5,543 bases of DNA from Phycisphaerae bacterium (GTDB lineage Bacteria > Planctomycetota > Phycisphaerae > Phycisphaerales > SM1A02). Shown one piece after another: positions 1 to 5,543 of the stretch. The stretch spans positions 6,536 to 12,078 of the forward strand of contig NYVS01000013.1 in NCBI GenBank assembly GCA_002684755.1, written 5' to 3'. A model generated the notes under the pieces. The model was not told where the DNA came from. It did no database searches and was given only the letters and a program-made list of their open reading frames with translations. How positions within the stretch are numbered: the stretch's first letter is position 1; each line of letters starts with the position of its first letter. Both the position numbers and the translations under genes were made by a program.

Positions 1-9
1 ACGTCGATC

Positions 10-1851
10 TCACCGAGGAACAGTATCGCCGCCCTTGCGGGGCGCTTCAAGCCGATTCGGGATCGGGTCGTCCGGGATTCCGTCCTCGTCCTCGTCGACC
101 ATCGGCAGATCGGCGTCGAACTCGACCCGATCGGGGGAGTCCTCGGTCTTCTGGGCCCGGAGGATCGCGGCCAGGACCCGGTCCTGTTCGGCCTTGAAGT
201 CGCTGGAGAGGTAGCCCTCCCGCCAAAGCTGGTGAAGGGCCCCGATGGTCTCGCCGTAGGTCAGTCCGATGCCCGGTGCGGGGGCCTCGATGGTGGTTCG
301 ATGCCCGAAGTACGCGACCAGCTGGCCGACCTCGGGGCTGACTTCATCGATCTGGGCGGGCAGATTGGACGCCTCGCGGTAGAAGACCTCGAGCCGACCG
401 TCCTCCGCGTCCGCCTTCATGAGGAGACGATTGCTCCACGCCTCGAGGAACATCGGCCGCTCCACCTCCTGGCCGTCCCCGAAGATCACGATCCGCGGCC
501 GGCCCGTCTGGGCGACGTAGATCAACGGTCGATCGCTCGGAACGAGGTTCAGAATGAACTTGTCGTCGATGTCGTAGGCCGCGACGATCGGATCGGCTCG
601 CTCCTCCAGGGCCTCGAAGGTGGCGAGCCGGATGTCGACGTCTTCCGCGTCGAGCAGGGGACGCAGCCCCATCTCGATCGTGGGATTCGGACCCATCTCG
701 GAGAGCAGCTTGATGCAGGCGAGCTTCGCCTCCACGGTTCCGTTGTTCGCGATCGCGACGAGGTGGGGGGCCACCGACGCGTCATCGAGTTTCGCCCCCG
801 CGATCAGGGAGGCGAGCCGCGGGCCCTCCTCCGGATAGTCGTAGAGGTCCTGAATCACCGGAATCGACTTCGGCCCCAGCGCCTGCCAGCGGAGGGTGGC
901 CTCCTTGGTGAAACCGGGGTTCGCGAGCAGGGCCCGTCGCACGCTGAGCGCGGTCGCTTCGACGGCTTCCGGCCGGAGCGAACTGTGCTTCACCAGATCC
1001 ACGAAACGCTGGGGGTCGTCGTGATGGCTCGGTGGAACGGTCAGCTTGATCTCTTCGCCGCTCTTCCCGTGCGCCGTCTCGTCGTTCTGGCCGGGCTCAC
1101 GCGGAAAACGCGAGTTGATCGCATCGCGGACCGCCATCGCACGGACGTGGCTTCGCACCGCCATCCGCAGCTTGAGCAGCATGTCCTCGTCGACGATGCC
1201 GCCGTCCATGATCCGCCCCGTGAGTCGGTCGACGGTGTCCTTCTTGCGGGCGTTCGGTTCCGCGAACGGGTTGATGAAGATCTGACCACGAGCCTTCGCC
1301 AGTGCCGTCGCCTGCTTCTGTCCGACGCTGATGTCGCCGGGCCGGAGGTCCGTCGTGTAGAGGGTGCCGCCCTCGAGGCTGGAGGTGCCGGTTCCCGGCG
1401 CCGAATAGACGCGGACGTCGAAGCGACTGTCGGCGACGGCTCCCGGCGGGATGACGCCCTCGACGACCACCACCGCCGTGTCTTCGGAGTCGAGCAGCCG
1501 TTCCGGTGAGATGTCGCCGTATCCGGTCGCGGGGTTGCCGACGCCCCGGCGGGCCATCTCCTGAAGCATCCACGACCGGACCTGCGCCGGCATCAGGCGG
1601 CTCCCCGTGCCTCGGAGGCCCACCACCAGCCCGTAGCCCCGCACGATCGTGGGGTTCTCACCGGCAATGGCCGCTTCGCTGGCCACGGTGCCGCGCATGA
1701 TCGGCTGGACGTCGATTTCGAAGTTCCGGCGCTCGAGGCTCGAGGCACCCTTCTCCGGATCGGCCCGTTCGACCATGTCGAAGGTGTCACAGGCAGGGAA
1801 CAGGCCGATCATCAGAAGAGCGGCGGCGAGGATGGCGTGGAGATGACGCAT
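10..1851 (-). CDS. FlgI-type (P-ring family) lipoprotein with HEAT-like C-terminal region
   Basis: The product is 613 residues. FlgI forms the periplasmic P ring around the flagellar rod; classical FlgI is about 370 residues. Residues 1-21 look like a lipoprotein signal (basic RH start, hydrophobic core, LFPAC ending at Cys21). Residues about 44-296 match the FlgI core in order: GYGLVVGLRGTG (72-83), the VVVVEGVIPPGAVADSRFDV strand region (127-146), SSLEGGTLYTTDLRP (157-171), GRIMDGGIV (212-220), RDAINSRF (242-249) and KLTVPP (269-274). Residues about 297-425 are helix pairs resembling HEAT/ARM repeats. Residues about 426-570 form a further conserved-looking region of unknown role, and the tail carries an Asp-rich loop (586-595). 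I chose the ATG at 1849-1851 because the signal peptide begins there; no clear Shine-Dalgarno precedes it. The FlgI relationship is confident. Whether it builds a true P ring or a related envelope structure is open, because no other flagellar gene lies in the window, so I give no gene symbol. Confidence 0.88.
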   Translation of the reverse strand: MRHLHAILAAALLMIGLFPACDTFDMVERADPEKGASSLERRNFEIDVQPIMRGTVASEAAIAGENPTIVRGYGLVVGLRGTGSRLMPAQVRSWMLQEMARRGVGNPATGYGDISPERLLDSEDTAVVVVEGVIPPGAVADSRFDVRVYSAPGTGTSSLEGGTLYTTDLRPGDISVGQKQATALAKARGQIFINPFAEPNARKKDTVDRLTGRIMDGGIVDEDMLLKLRMAVRSHVRAMAVRDAINSRFPREPGQNDETAHGKSGEEIKLTVPPSHHDDPQRFVDLVKHSSLRPEAVEATALSVRRALLANPGFTKEATLRWQALGPKSIPVIQDLYDYPEEGPRLASLIAGAKLDDASVAPHLVAIANNGTVEAKLACIKLLSEMGPNPTIEMGLRPLLDAEDVDIRLATFEALEERADPIVAAYDIDDKFILNLVPSDRPLIYVAQTGRPRIVIFGDGQEVERPMFLEAWSNRLLMKADAEDGRLEVFYREASNLPAQIDEVSPEVGQLVAYFGHRTTIEAPAPGIGLTYGETIGALHQLWREGYLSSDFKAEQDRVLAAILRAQKTEDSPDRVEFDADLPMVDEDEDGIPDDPIPNRLEAPRKGGDTVPR

Positions 1852-1907
1852 GACGCTGGAATCCCGGTCGGCGTGTCGCGGCAGAGGTGCAGCGAATTCG
1901 CAGCCCG

Positions 1908-1916
1908 ATTCTAGCA
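1908..1916 (-). promoter_or_regulatory. Extended -10 promoter of the FlgI-like gene
   Basis: On the minus strand TGC is followed directly by TAGAAT, a 5/6 match to TATAAT with the TGn extension. Transcription would start near 1901, leaving a leader of about 50 bases before the ATG at 1851. No good -35 hexamer lies 16-18 bases upstream; the best TTGGGA is 25 bases away, too far for normal spacing. This fits an extended -10 promoter. A 10-bp palindrome, GCGAATTCGC (1892-1901), sits at the expected start point and could be an operator, but that is speculative. Confidence 0.5.
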
Positions 1917-1933
1917 GTCCTCGGGGGCCGGAT

Positions 1934-1965
1934 CCCCGTCCCAACCCCGGCCCAACCCCGGGCCC
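1934..1965 (-). other. Potential G-quadruplex tract with 11-bp tandem repeat
   Basis: The minus strand carries six runs of three or four G in 32 bases (complements of C runs at 1934-1937, 1940-1942, 1945-1948, 1951-1953, 1956-1959 and 1963-1965), separated by two or three bases. This satisfies the usual G-quadruplex pattern several times over. Part of it is a perfect tandem duplication of CCCAACCCCGG (1940-1950 and 1951-1961). It lies just upstream of the extended -10 site of the FlgI-like gene, where RNA polymerase would contact the upstream promoter. The pattern is directly visible; folding and any regulatory effect are inferred. Confidence 0.55.
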
Positions 1966-1969
1966 AAAC

Positions 1970-2001
1970 GACACGACACGGCCCGGAAGCCGTGTCGTGT
2001 C
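1970..2001 (-). terminator. 13-bp perfect hairpin downstream of the small ORF
   Basis: GACACGACACGGC (1970-1982) pairs perfectly with 1989-2001 around a six-base loop, CCGGAA. It begins 68 bases past the stop codon of the small minus-strand ORF and precedes the FlgI-like promoter, so it plausibly ends the small-ORF transcript. The following minus-strand sequence has only a GTTTG stretch, not a real U-tract, so it may act as a weak terminator or an mRNA 3'-end stabiliser. Confidence 0.5.
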
Positions 2002-2018
2002 CCGCACCCGGAGGCACG

Positions 2019-2033
2019 TTCTCTCTCTCTCTC
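2019..2033. repeat. CT/GA dinucleotide microsatellite
   Basis: An uninterrupted run of alternating CT (13 bases from 2021, with two T just before). It lies in the 3' untranslated stretch of the small ORF, between its stop codon and the 13-bp hairpin. Such runs can slip during replication, but here it is outside any coding frame. Confidence 0.85.
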
Positions 2034-2069
2034 GATCCCAATTCCCTGATTCGGGGCGTCAAACGGGGT

Positions 2070-2177
2070 TCAGTGGGCTGCCGAGGCTCTTCGGACATCC
2101 CGGCGATGGAAGGCGTACAGGCTCAGGGCGATGCAGGCGGCGGTCCAGGCCACGGTGATGAGGTCGTCGTTGAGCAT
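2070..2177 (-). CDS. 35-residue single-span membrane protein, unknown function
   Basis: ATG at 2175-2177, TGA at 2070-2072. It starts MLNDDL, followed by a hydrophobic segment at about residues 6-23 (containing Trp11, Cys15 and Tyr21), then a basic tail with RRDVRR at 25-30. The charge pattern (two Asp before the segment, five basic residues after) predicts N-terminus out and C-terminus in the cytoplasm by the positive-inside rule. Support for a real gene: a strong ribosome binding site at good spacing, G or C at the third position of every one of the first 23 codons, and a hairpin after the stop. I recognise no family. Many small single-span proteins bind larger membrane complexes, but nothing here identifies a partner. 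It stands alone between a terminator upstream and a hairpin downstream. Confidence 0.72.
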   Translation of the reverse strand: MLNDDLITVAWTAACIALSLYAFHRRDVRRASAAH

Positions 2178-2184
2178 GTCGAAG

Positions 2185-2193
2185 TTCCTTCCT
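2185..2193 (-). promoter_or_regulatory. Strong Shine-Dalgarno site of the small ORF
   Basis: Minus-strand AGGAAGGAA ends seven bases before the ATG at 2177. It is purine-only and gives two overlapping anti-Shine-Dalgarno matches. It stands out because neither the FlgI-like gene nor the plus-strand hypothetical gene has a clear site, so it is the main evidence fixing the start of this short gene. Confidence 0.75.
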
Positions 2194-2359
2194 GGTGTCG
2201 GTGGTGATTGGGTGATCGATCATGGGTAGACGCGACCTCCGGACCTGTGACACCAGTCGGTCGAAAAGACCCGGATTCGAATCCTCGACGCCCCGGAACG
2301 CCCGAGTCGGCGACGTGATTCAGCACGTTTCGCGGCCGGGGGGCCGGATTGAGGCGTCC
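2194..2359. other. Non-coding interval upstream of the small ORF
   Basis: I see no convincing gene here. It should hold the promoter of the small minus-strand ORF, since a strong terminator closes the tRNA unit upstream, but I cannot find a good -35/-10 pair; CATGAT (minus strand, 2219-2224) is a possible -10 without a matching -35. Two palindromes are visible: TGATCGATCA (2213-2222) and GGATTCGAATCC (2273-2284). A short GGTC/GACC hairpin with a GAAAA loop (2260-2272) lies beside the second. Confidence 0.4.
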
Positions 2360-2402
2360 AAAGAAAGAAAAACCCCCGCAAGCGTCGCCGCTCGCGAGGG
2401 TT
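2360..2402 (-). terminator. Intrinsic terminator of the tRNA-Lys transcript
   Basis: Arms at 2371-2379 and 2394-2402 form a nine-pair stem with one mismatch. It continues, after a single unpaired base on each side, into an inner four-pair stem AGCG/CGCT with a four-base loop. Read on the minus strand, the hairpin is followed at once by a T-rich run, TTTTTCTTTCTTT (2360-2372; the first two T belong to the stem). Hairpin plus U-tract is the classical Rho-independent layout and the orientation is unambiguous. It ends the transcript entering from tRNA-Lys, about 100 bases downstream of the mature tRNA. Confidence 0.85.
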
Positions 2403-2504
2403 CTTCAGATCTGGTCTCGGGCCGAGAACGGCCCGGTCGGCCTCGAGCCACCATGACGGTGGTCCTCGAACCGCGGAAGGTCGGTCAGACGCATTCCGTT
2501 CCAA
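2403..2504 (-). ncRNA. Structured 3' trailer of the tRNA-Lys precursor
   Basis: Between the tRNA 3' end and the terminator there are about 100 bases with no ORF but clear secondary structure. One hairpin pairs CGGGCCG with its complement around a four-base loop (2418-2435). Another pairs 2443-2447 with 2465-2469 and 2448-2452 with 2458-2462, with a two-base bulge between (2443-2469). The region is probably a trailer trimmed during tRNA maturation. With the terminator it has the size and shape of a small RNA released from a tRNA transcript, but that is only a possibility. Confidence 0.4.
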
Positions 2505-2577
<73 letters not shown>

Positions 2578-2583
2578 GGGAAG

Positions 2584-2611
2584 AGTGTAACGACTCCGAC
2601 ACCGTCTTCAA
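2584..2611 (-). promoter_or_regulatory. Sigma70-type promoter of tRNA-Lys
   Basis: On the minus strand, -35 TTGAAG (2606-2611) and -10 TACACT (2584-2589) are separated by 16 bases. Each matches the consensus at four of six positions. The first base of the mature tRNA (2577) lies seven bases past the -10 box, so transcription may start at or within a base or two of the tRNA 5' end. Position, spacing and orientation all agree. Confidence 0.62.
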
Positions 2612-2762
2612 GTCGCCGGTTCCGGTGGCGCTCCAGTTCCAACGCATCAATCCTTCGACGGGTCGCCGAGCGTCTGCCGCCACGACGTCTCGCGACGCGC
2701 CGACATCTTCCCGCGTGGGCGATGAAACGCCTGAACTGGGGCGGATTCCTACTGACTCCGCG

Positions 2763-2791
2763 TTGCCAATACTTTTATCTTCCGAAATAGA
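2763..2791 (+). promoter_or_regulatory. Candidate promoter of the 184-residue hypothetical gene
   Basis: TTGCCA (2763-2768, five of six matches to the -35 consensus) is followed after 17 bases by AATAGA (2786-2791, three of six). TAGAGT (2788-2793) with a 19-base spacer is an alternative -10. The surrounding 2760-2840 is clearly more AT-rich than the rest of the window, as expected for a promoter region. The -10 match is weak. Confidence 0.3.
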
Positions 2792-2839
2792 GTCTTCAAC
2801 CCCACGACTCAATCCAACCCCTTTTCGTAAAGACATCCC

Positions 2840-3394
2840 ATGACCACCAGGAACAGCCGACTCACGCTGCATTTGCCGTTGATCGAGGGAGGCGCCGATT
2901 CCGAACACCTCGATCAGTTCGCCGACCCGATCGCCAAGCCACCCGCGGCGTACATCGATTGGTACCTCCGGCGTGCTGCGGTTGAGCGGCGGGAGGCCCA
3001 GGAGATCTTCCGGCTCGTGCAAGCTGGAATGGTGGAGGGTGACGTGGACAGCCAACGAGCCCTCGAGGCGTTGGTGAACGCGCCCGAAGAAGCCGACGAC
3101 ACCTGCCTCGCGGACGAGGTTCGAAGTCCGTACACCTCGAGGATCCCCTGCGCCGGCCAGACGCTGAAGCGATGGTTGGCGGACGGGTTCATCACCCGGA
3201 AGCAGTTCACCGACGCCACCGGCGACCCCTACGCGGCCTGTGCCTACTGGGACGACCAGGCGGTCCGCGAGTTCCGGACTCGCGCCCGGAACATCGGGGA
3301 TCTGCAGGACAAATGGCTTTCAACGATCTCCTCGGCGGCGTCGCGACACCGTTCGAAGCGACACCTGGCAGCCAGGAGTCCGATCGATTCCTGA
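2840..3394 (+). CDS. Hypothetical protein, 184 residues, divergent from tRNA-Lys
   Basis: I do not recognise this family. ATG at 2840-2842 is the first start after an in-frame TAA at 2828-2830; no Shine-Dalgarno is visible. G/C-rich third codon positions over the frame support real coding. The protein is soluble-looking: no signal peptide or membrane segment. It has a helical region at about residues 36-80 rich in charged residues (WYLRRAAVERREAQEIF), then three cysteines (89, 104, 134). A stretch at about 107-131 (TLKRWLADGFITRKQF) could be a small helix-turn-helix or MerR-like DNA-binding segment, a weak guess. A basic Ser/Arg/Lys tail starts near 164. It is transcribed away from tRNA-Lys and towards secA, with a 262-base divergent spacer upstream. 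The position beside a tRNA could hint at an acquired gene, but no integrase or attachment repeat is seen. Confidence 0.68.
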   Translation: MTTRNSRLTLHLPLIEGGADSEHLDQFADPIAKPPAAYIDWYLRRAAVERREAQEIFRLVQAGMVEGDVDSQRALEALVNAPEEADDTCLADEVRSPYTSRIPCAGQTLKRWLADGFITRKQFTDATGDPYAACAYWDDQAVREFRTRARNIGDLQDKWLSTISSAASRHRSKRHLAARSPIDS

Positions 3395-3454
3395 GCCGCC
3401 CTCACCGGGTCGGAGACGCCTCGACTCCGAAGACGGCACATCCTGATGTTGAAA

Positions 3455-3488
3455 CGAAGCCCCGCCCGGATTCCCGGGCGGGGCTTCG
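3455..3488. terminator. 15-bp perfect hairpin between convergent genes
   Basis: CGAAGCCCCGCCCGG (3455-3469) pairs perfectly with 3474-3488 around a four-base loop, ATTC. It starts 60 bases past the stop of the plus-strand hypothetical gene and 79 bases past the stop of secA on the minus strand. On the minus strand it is followed by TTTC, a short U-run, and on the plus strand by none. It is probably the secA terminator and possibly bidirectional. The rest of 3395-3567 holds no gene I can support. Confidence 0.72.
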
Positions 3489-3567
3489 AACGTCTCCGAC
3501 GGATTCACGCACGCGGGCTCCGGTTCGGCATCCGAGGTCGGGGCCGAGCGGGGGCGTGCGGTGTGGC

Positions 3568-5543
3568 TCAGCCGAGCTTCCATCCCTTCTTCACCAGTGA
3601 TTCGGCCTTCTTCCACTTCATCTCCTGTCGCTCGCCGGAGGCCGGATCGATCACCGTGACCACCTCGTTGCGGCCGATGGCCGGGGCGGTCCGAGCCGGC
3701 GCGGGCTTTCGGGCGGACGCCCCCGAGGAAGCGGCCTCCTCGCTCCCCGCACGCTCCGCGATCTCCAGGTCACGCCGCTGCTCCTCGGTACCGGCCTCGG
3801 CATCCTCGCCCGCCTCGGCGAGCATCGCAGCCGCCGCGGCGACCGCGGAACGTGCGGCCTCCATCTTCTGGACGGGAGCGGTTCGACCCGGTGCGGCCGG
3901 CCGAGCGGCCGGTGCGCCGTCACCCTGGGCGGGACGGCCCGCCTGGGGCTGGAGACGCCCCTTGAAGACGAGATCGGTGAGGCGATCCCGGATCTGTTCC
4001 TTCATCTCGTCGAACAGACGGGCCGACTCCCGCTTGAACTCGATCCGGGGGTCCTTCTGACTGAAGGCTCGGAAGCCGATGGCGTCCTTGATCTGGTCCA
4101 TCGAATGCAGGTGGTCCTTCCAGGCCGTGTCGAGGACCTGCAACATCACCCATCGCTCGAACTGGCTCAGTTCGGTTCGGAGCAGTTCCGAGATCCGCCG
4201 GTGGGCGAACGGCTCGACGCCCTCCTCGACAGCCGCGTTCCGTTCGTCCTCGGTGAGGGCGACGAGACACTCCCGCTGGAACCAGGCGTCGAGCGCGGCG
4301 ACGTCGTCGCCGGCATCCTTCGCCGCATCGGCGGCGCGGGCCGCGACCCTCGCGTCGTCCCACTTCCGGGCCTGGTCGACGAGCAGCGTGCGCAGTTCCT
4401 TCGGATCCGAGGAGGGCAGCGCCGAACTCGACCAGTTCAACTCGTACCGGGACTTGGCCCATGCACAGAACTGGGACAGGGCGGCCGGGGGATCCTGCGG
4501 CATGCTCGCGGTCGTCAGATCCACCGCGTAGTCGACCGGGTATTCGATCTCCCGGCGTCGGTAGGCCTCGCGGGCCGCGTCGAGCATGCGCTCGGCCGCG
4601 ACGTCGTCGCTCGAGACGTCGGTGACGATGTCCGGCTCGAATTCGGTGTCGAACTTGCCGTTCGCCCACTTCACCAGTTCGCGAGCGCCGTAGTCCTTCA
4701 CGAGGTAGGTGTCGAGCGGCGAGAGATCGAAGGTCTCGATCTTCGCCATCTGGGCGGCCTCGACCATGCGAATCACCTCGCGGTGACCGGAGGTCCGGAT
4801 CGCCTCGGGATCGAGGTCGGCGTCGTACTCCTTCGCCGCCCATCGCGCGAACCCCTCGACGTCCCACTCCGACGGCTCGAGATCGTCGGCGAGATACTCG
4901 TTGCAGGTGTTCGCGACCACCTCGCTGCCCTCCTCGAGGTAGTCGCCTCGAATCAGGGCGTGGAGATCCTCGCGGTCCTTCTTCCGAATCCGCTCCGGCT
5001 CCACGAGGAAGCCGAGGTGTTCGTGGATCCACTCGCTGATGCAGCGGGCCCGGTAGTCCGCCGAGAGCAGACGGCCCGCCTCGTCGTGCGTGGCCTCCTC
5101 GACGTACTCGAAGATCCGTTCCTTGATCTGCTTGTTCTCGAGGGCCGGCTGGCGGATGGCGTAGAACGCCTGTCGCTGGTGCTCCATCGGCTCGTCGTAT
5201 TCGAGGATGTTCTTCCGGATCTGGAAGTTCCGTTCCTCGACCTTCCGCTGGGCGTTCTCGACCGATCGGGAGAGCATCGGATGCTCGATCGCGTCGCCCT
5301 CCTTCATGCCGAGCTTCGAGAGGACGTACAGCGTCTTCTTGCCGGCGAACATCTTCATCAGGTCGTCCTCGAGGCTCAGGAAGAAGCGACTGCTGCCGTT
5401 GTCGCCCTGACGTCCCGCACGGCCGCGAAGCTGGTTGTCGATCCGGCGGCTCTCATGCCGTTCGGTGCCGATGATGTGCAGTCCGCCCATGCCTTCCACG
5501 GTGTCGTGGAATCCGAGCCGGTGGAGTCGACAGGTACCCGAGG
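3568..5543 (-). CDS. secA: Preprotein translocase subunit SecA, 5'-truncated by the window
   Basis: SecA is the ATPase that pushes unfolded preproteins through the SecYEG channel. The frame is open to the window edge, so the N-terminal motor and start lie outside; about 657 residues are visible, and full length is probably above 1,100 against about 900 in E. coli. Numbering from the valine codon (GTG) at 5497-5499: [20 protein letters not shown] (5-24) and the arginine-finger motif GRAGRQGD (26-33) belong to the second motor domain. [10 protein letters not shown] (39-48) follows. The scaffold/wing region has LEYDE (99-103). The C-terminal scaffold carries [14 protein letters not shown] (451-464) and [12 protein letters not shown] (481-492). 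Between these lie about 350 residues where E. coli has about 115. An Ala-rich linker (515-608) leads to a tail ending KKGWKLG. The usual cysteine zinc-binding motif is absent. The stop is TGA at 3568-3570, followed by a hairpin at 3455-3488. Confidence 0.97.
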   Translation of the reverse strand, partial: SGTCRLHRLGFHDTVEGMGGLHIIGTERHESRRIDNQLRGRAGRQGDNGSSRFFLSLEDDLMKMFAGKKTLYVLSKLGMKEGDAIEHPMLSRSVENAQRKVEERNFQIRKNILEYDEPMEHQRQAFYAIRQPALENKQIKERIFEYVEEATHDEAGRLLSADYRARCISEWIHEHLGFLVEPERIRKKDREDLHALIRGDYLEEGSEVVANTCNEYLADDLEPSEWDVEGFARWAAKEYDADLDPEAIRTSGHREVIRMVEAAQMAKIETFDLSPLDTYLVKDYGARELVKWANGKFDTEFEPDIVTDVSSDDVAAERMLDAAREAYRRREIEYPVDYAVDLTTASMPQDPPAALSQFCAWAKSRYELNWSSSALPSSDPKELRTLLVDQARKWDDARVAARAADAAKDAGDDVAALDAWFQRECLVALTEDERNAAVEEGVEPFAHRRISELLRTELSQFERWVMLQVLDTAWKDHLHSMDQIKDAIGFRAFSQKDPRIEFKRESARLFDEMKEQIRDRLTDLVFKGRLQPQAGRPAQGDGAPAARPAAPGRTAPVQKMEAARSAVAAAAAMLAEAGEDAEAGTEEQRRDLEIAERAGSEEAASSGASARKPAPARTAPAIGRNEVVTVIDPASGERQEMKWKKAESLVKKGWKLG
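4363..5040 (-). repeat. Four divergent protein-level repeats in the SecA wing region
   Basis: In the enlarged SecA wing, four units share a hydrophobic residue, two variable residues and Trp, then a Tyr/Phe/Leu exactly five residues after the Trp and a hydrophobic residue nine after it. The units centre on Trp157, Trp220, Trp278 and Trp347 (numbered from the GTG at 5497-5499). The first three have Pro eleven residues after Trp (168, 231, 289) and the fourth has Ser. A second helix follows 25-27 residues after Trp (MVEAA at 245-249, MLDAA at 305-309, LVDQA at 373-377). Alanine follows Trp in units 2-4. Spacing is 63, 58 and 69 residues. The pattern is visible only in the protein, so the duplications are old. 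Confidence 0.65.

Noticed and set aside
232..1509. A 425-codon open frame on the plus strand opposite the FlgI-like gene
   Set aside because: It lies fully antisense to a gene with clear family motifs, its translation is Arg/Asp/Gly/His-rich with no recognisable domain, and such frames are common opposite GC-rich genes.
1852..2007. An upstream in-frame start that would add 52 residues to the FlgI-like protein
   Set aside because: The extension would translate a hairpin, the G-rich repeat and the promoter, and would bury the signal peptide in the protein interior.
2256..2290. A TTCGAAT T-loop-like sequence that might mark a second tRNA or a tRNA fragment
   Set aside because: The flanks do not form a five-pair T stem, no matching acceptor arm is found on either strand, and the sequence is part of a simple palindrome.
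3920..5032. A 370-codon minus-strand frame within secA
   Set aside because: It overlaps the SecA frame on the same strand in another phase and its translation is an Arg/Gly/Pro-rich shadow with no domain.

Overview
The window is GC-rich bacterial DNA with strong G/C preference at third codon positions. Its gene content points to a planctomycete-type organism, possibly Phycisphaerae-like. This is inferred from a FlgI-like lipoprotein with a helical-repeat extension, a SecA with a greatly enlarged wing domain and no zinc finger, and mostly weak Shine-Dalgarno sites. No marker gene confirms the lineage.

Layout from left to right. (1) 13-1851, minus strand: a complete 613-residue FlgI-type (flagellar P-ring family) lipoprotein with a HEAT-like region and an Asp-rich calcium-loop-like tail. 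(2) 1852-2069: its upstream region, with an extended -10 promoter, a G-quadruplex-forming tract made of tandem repeats, a 13-bp hairpin and a CT microsatellite. (3) 2070-2177, minus: a 35-codon single-span membrane protein with a strong ribosome binding site. (4) 2178-2504: no further gene; it holds the leader of the small ORF, a strong intrinsic terminator (2360-2402) and the structured trailer of a tRNA. (5) 2505-2577, minus: tRNA-Lys(CUU) with a recognisable promoter just upstream. (6) 2840-3394, plus: a 184-residue protein of unknown function, divergent from the tRNA. (7) 3395-3567: a convergent intergenic region with a perfect 15-bp hairpin. (8) 3568-5543, minus: the C-terminal half or more of SecA, cut by the window edge.

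The genes do not form one operon. Most units are separated by terminator-like hairpins, and the FlgI-like gene, tRNA-Lys and possibly the small ORF look independently transcribed. The functional link is loose: SecA drives export across the inner membrane, and the FlgI-like lipoprotein and the small membrane protein are of the kinds that need or use membrane insertion.

The most noteworthy feature is inside SecA. Its wing region holds about 230 more residues than the E. coli protein, and these contain four spaced copies of one motif that resembles the native wing-domain unit, which suggests growth by internal duplication.
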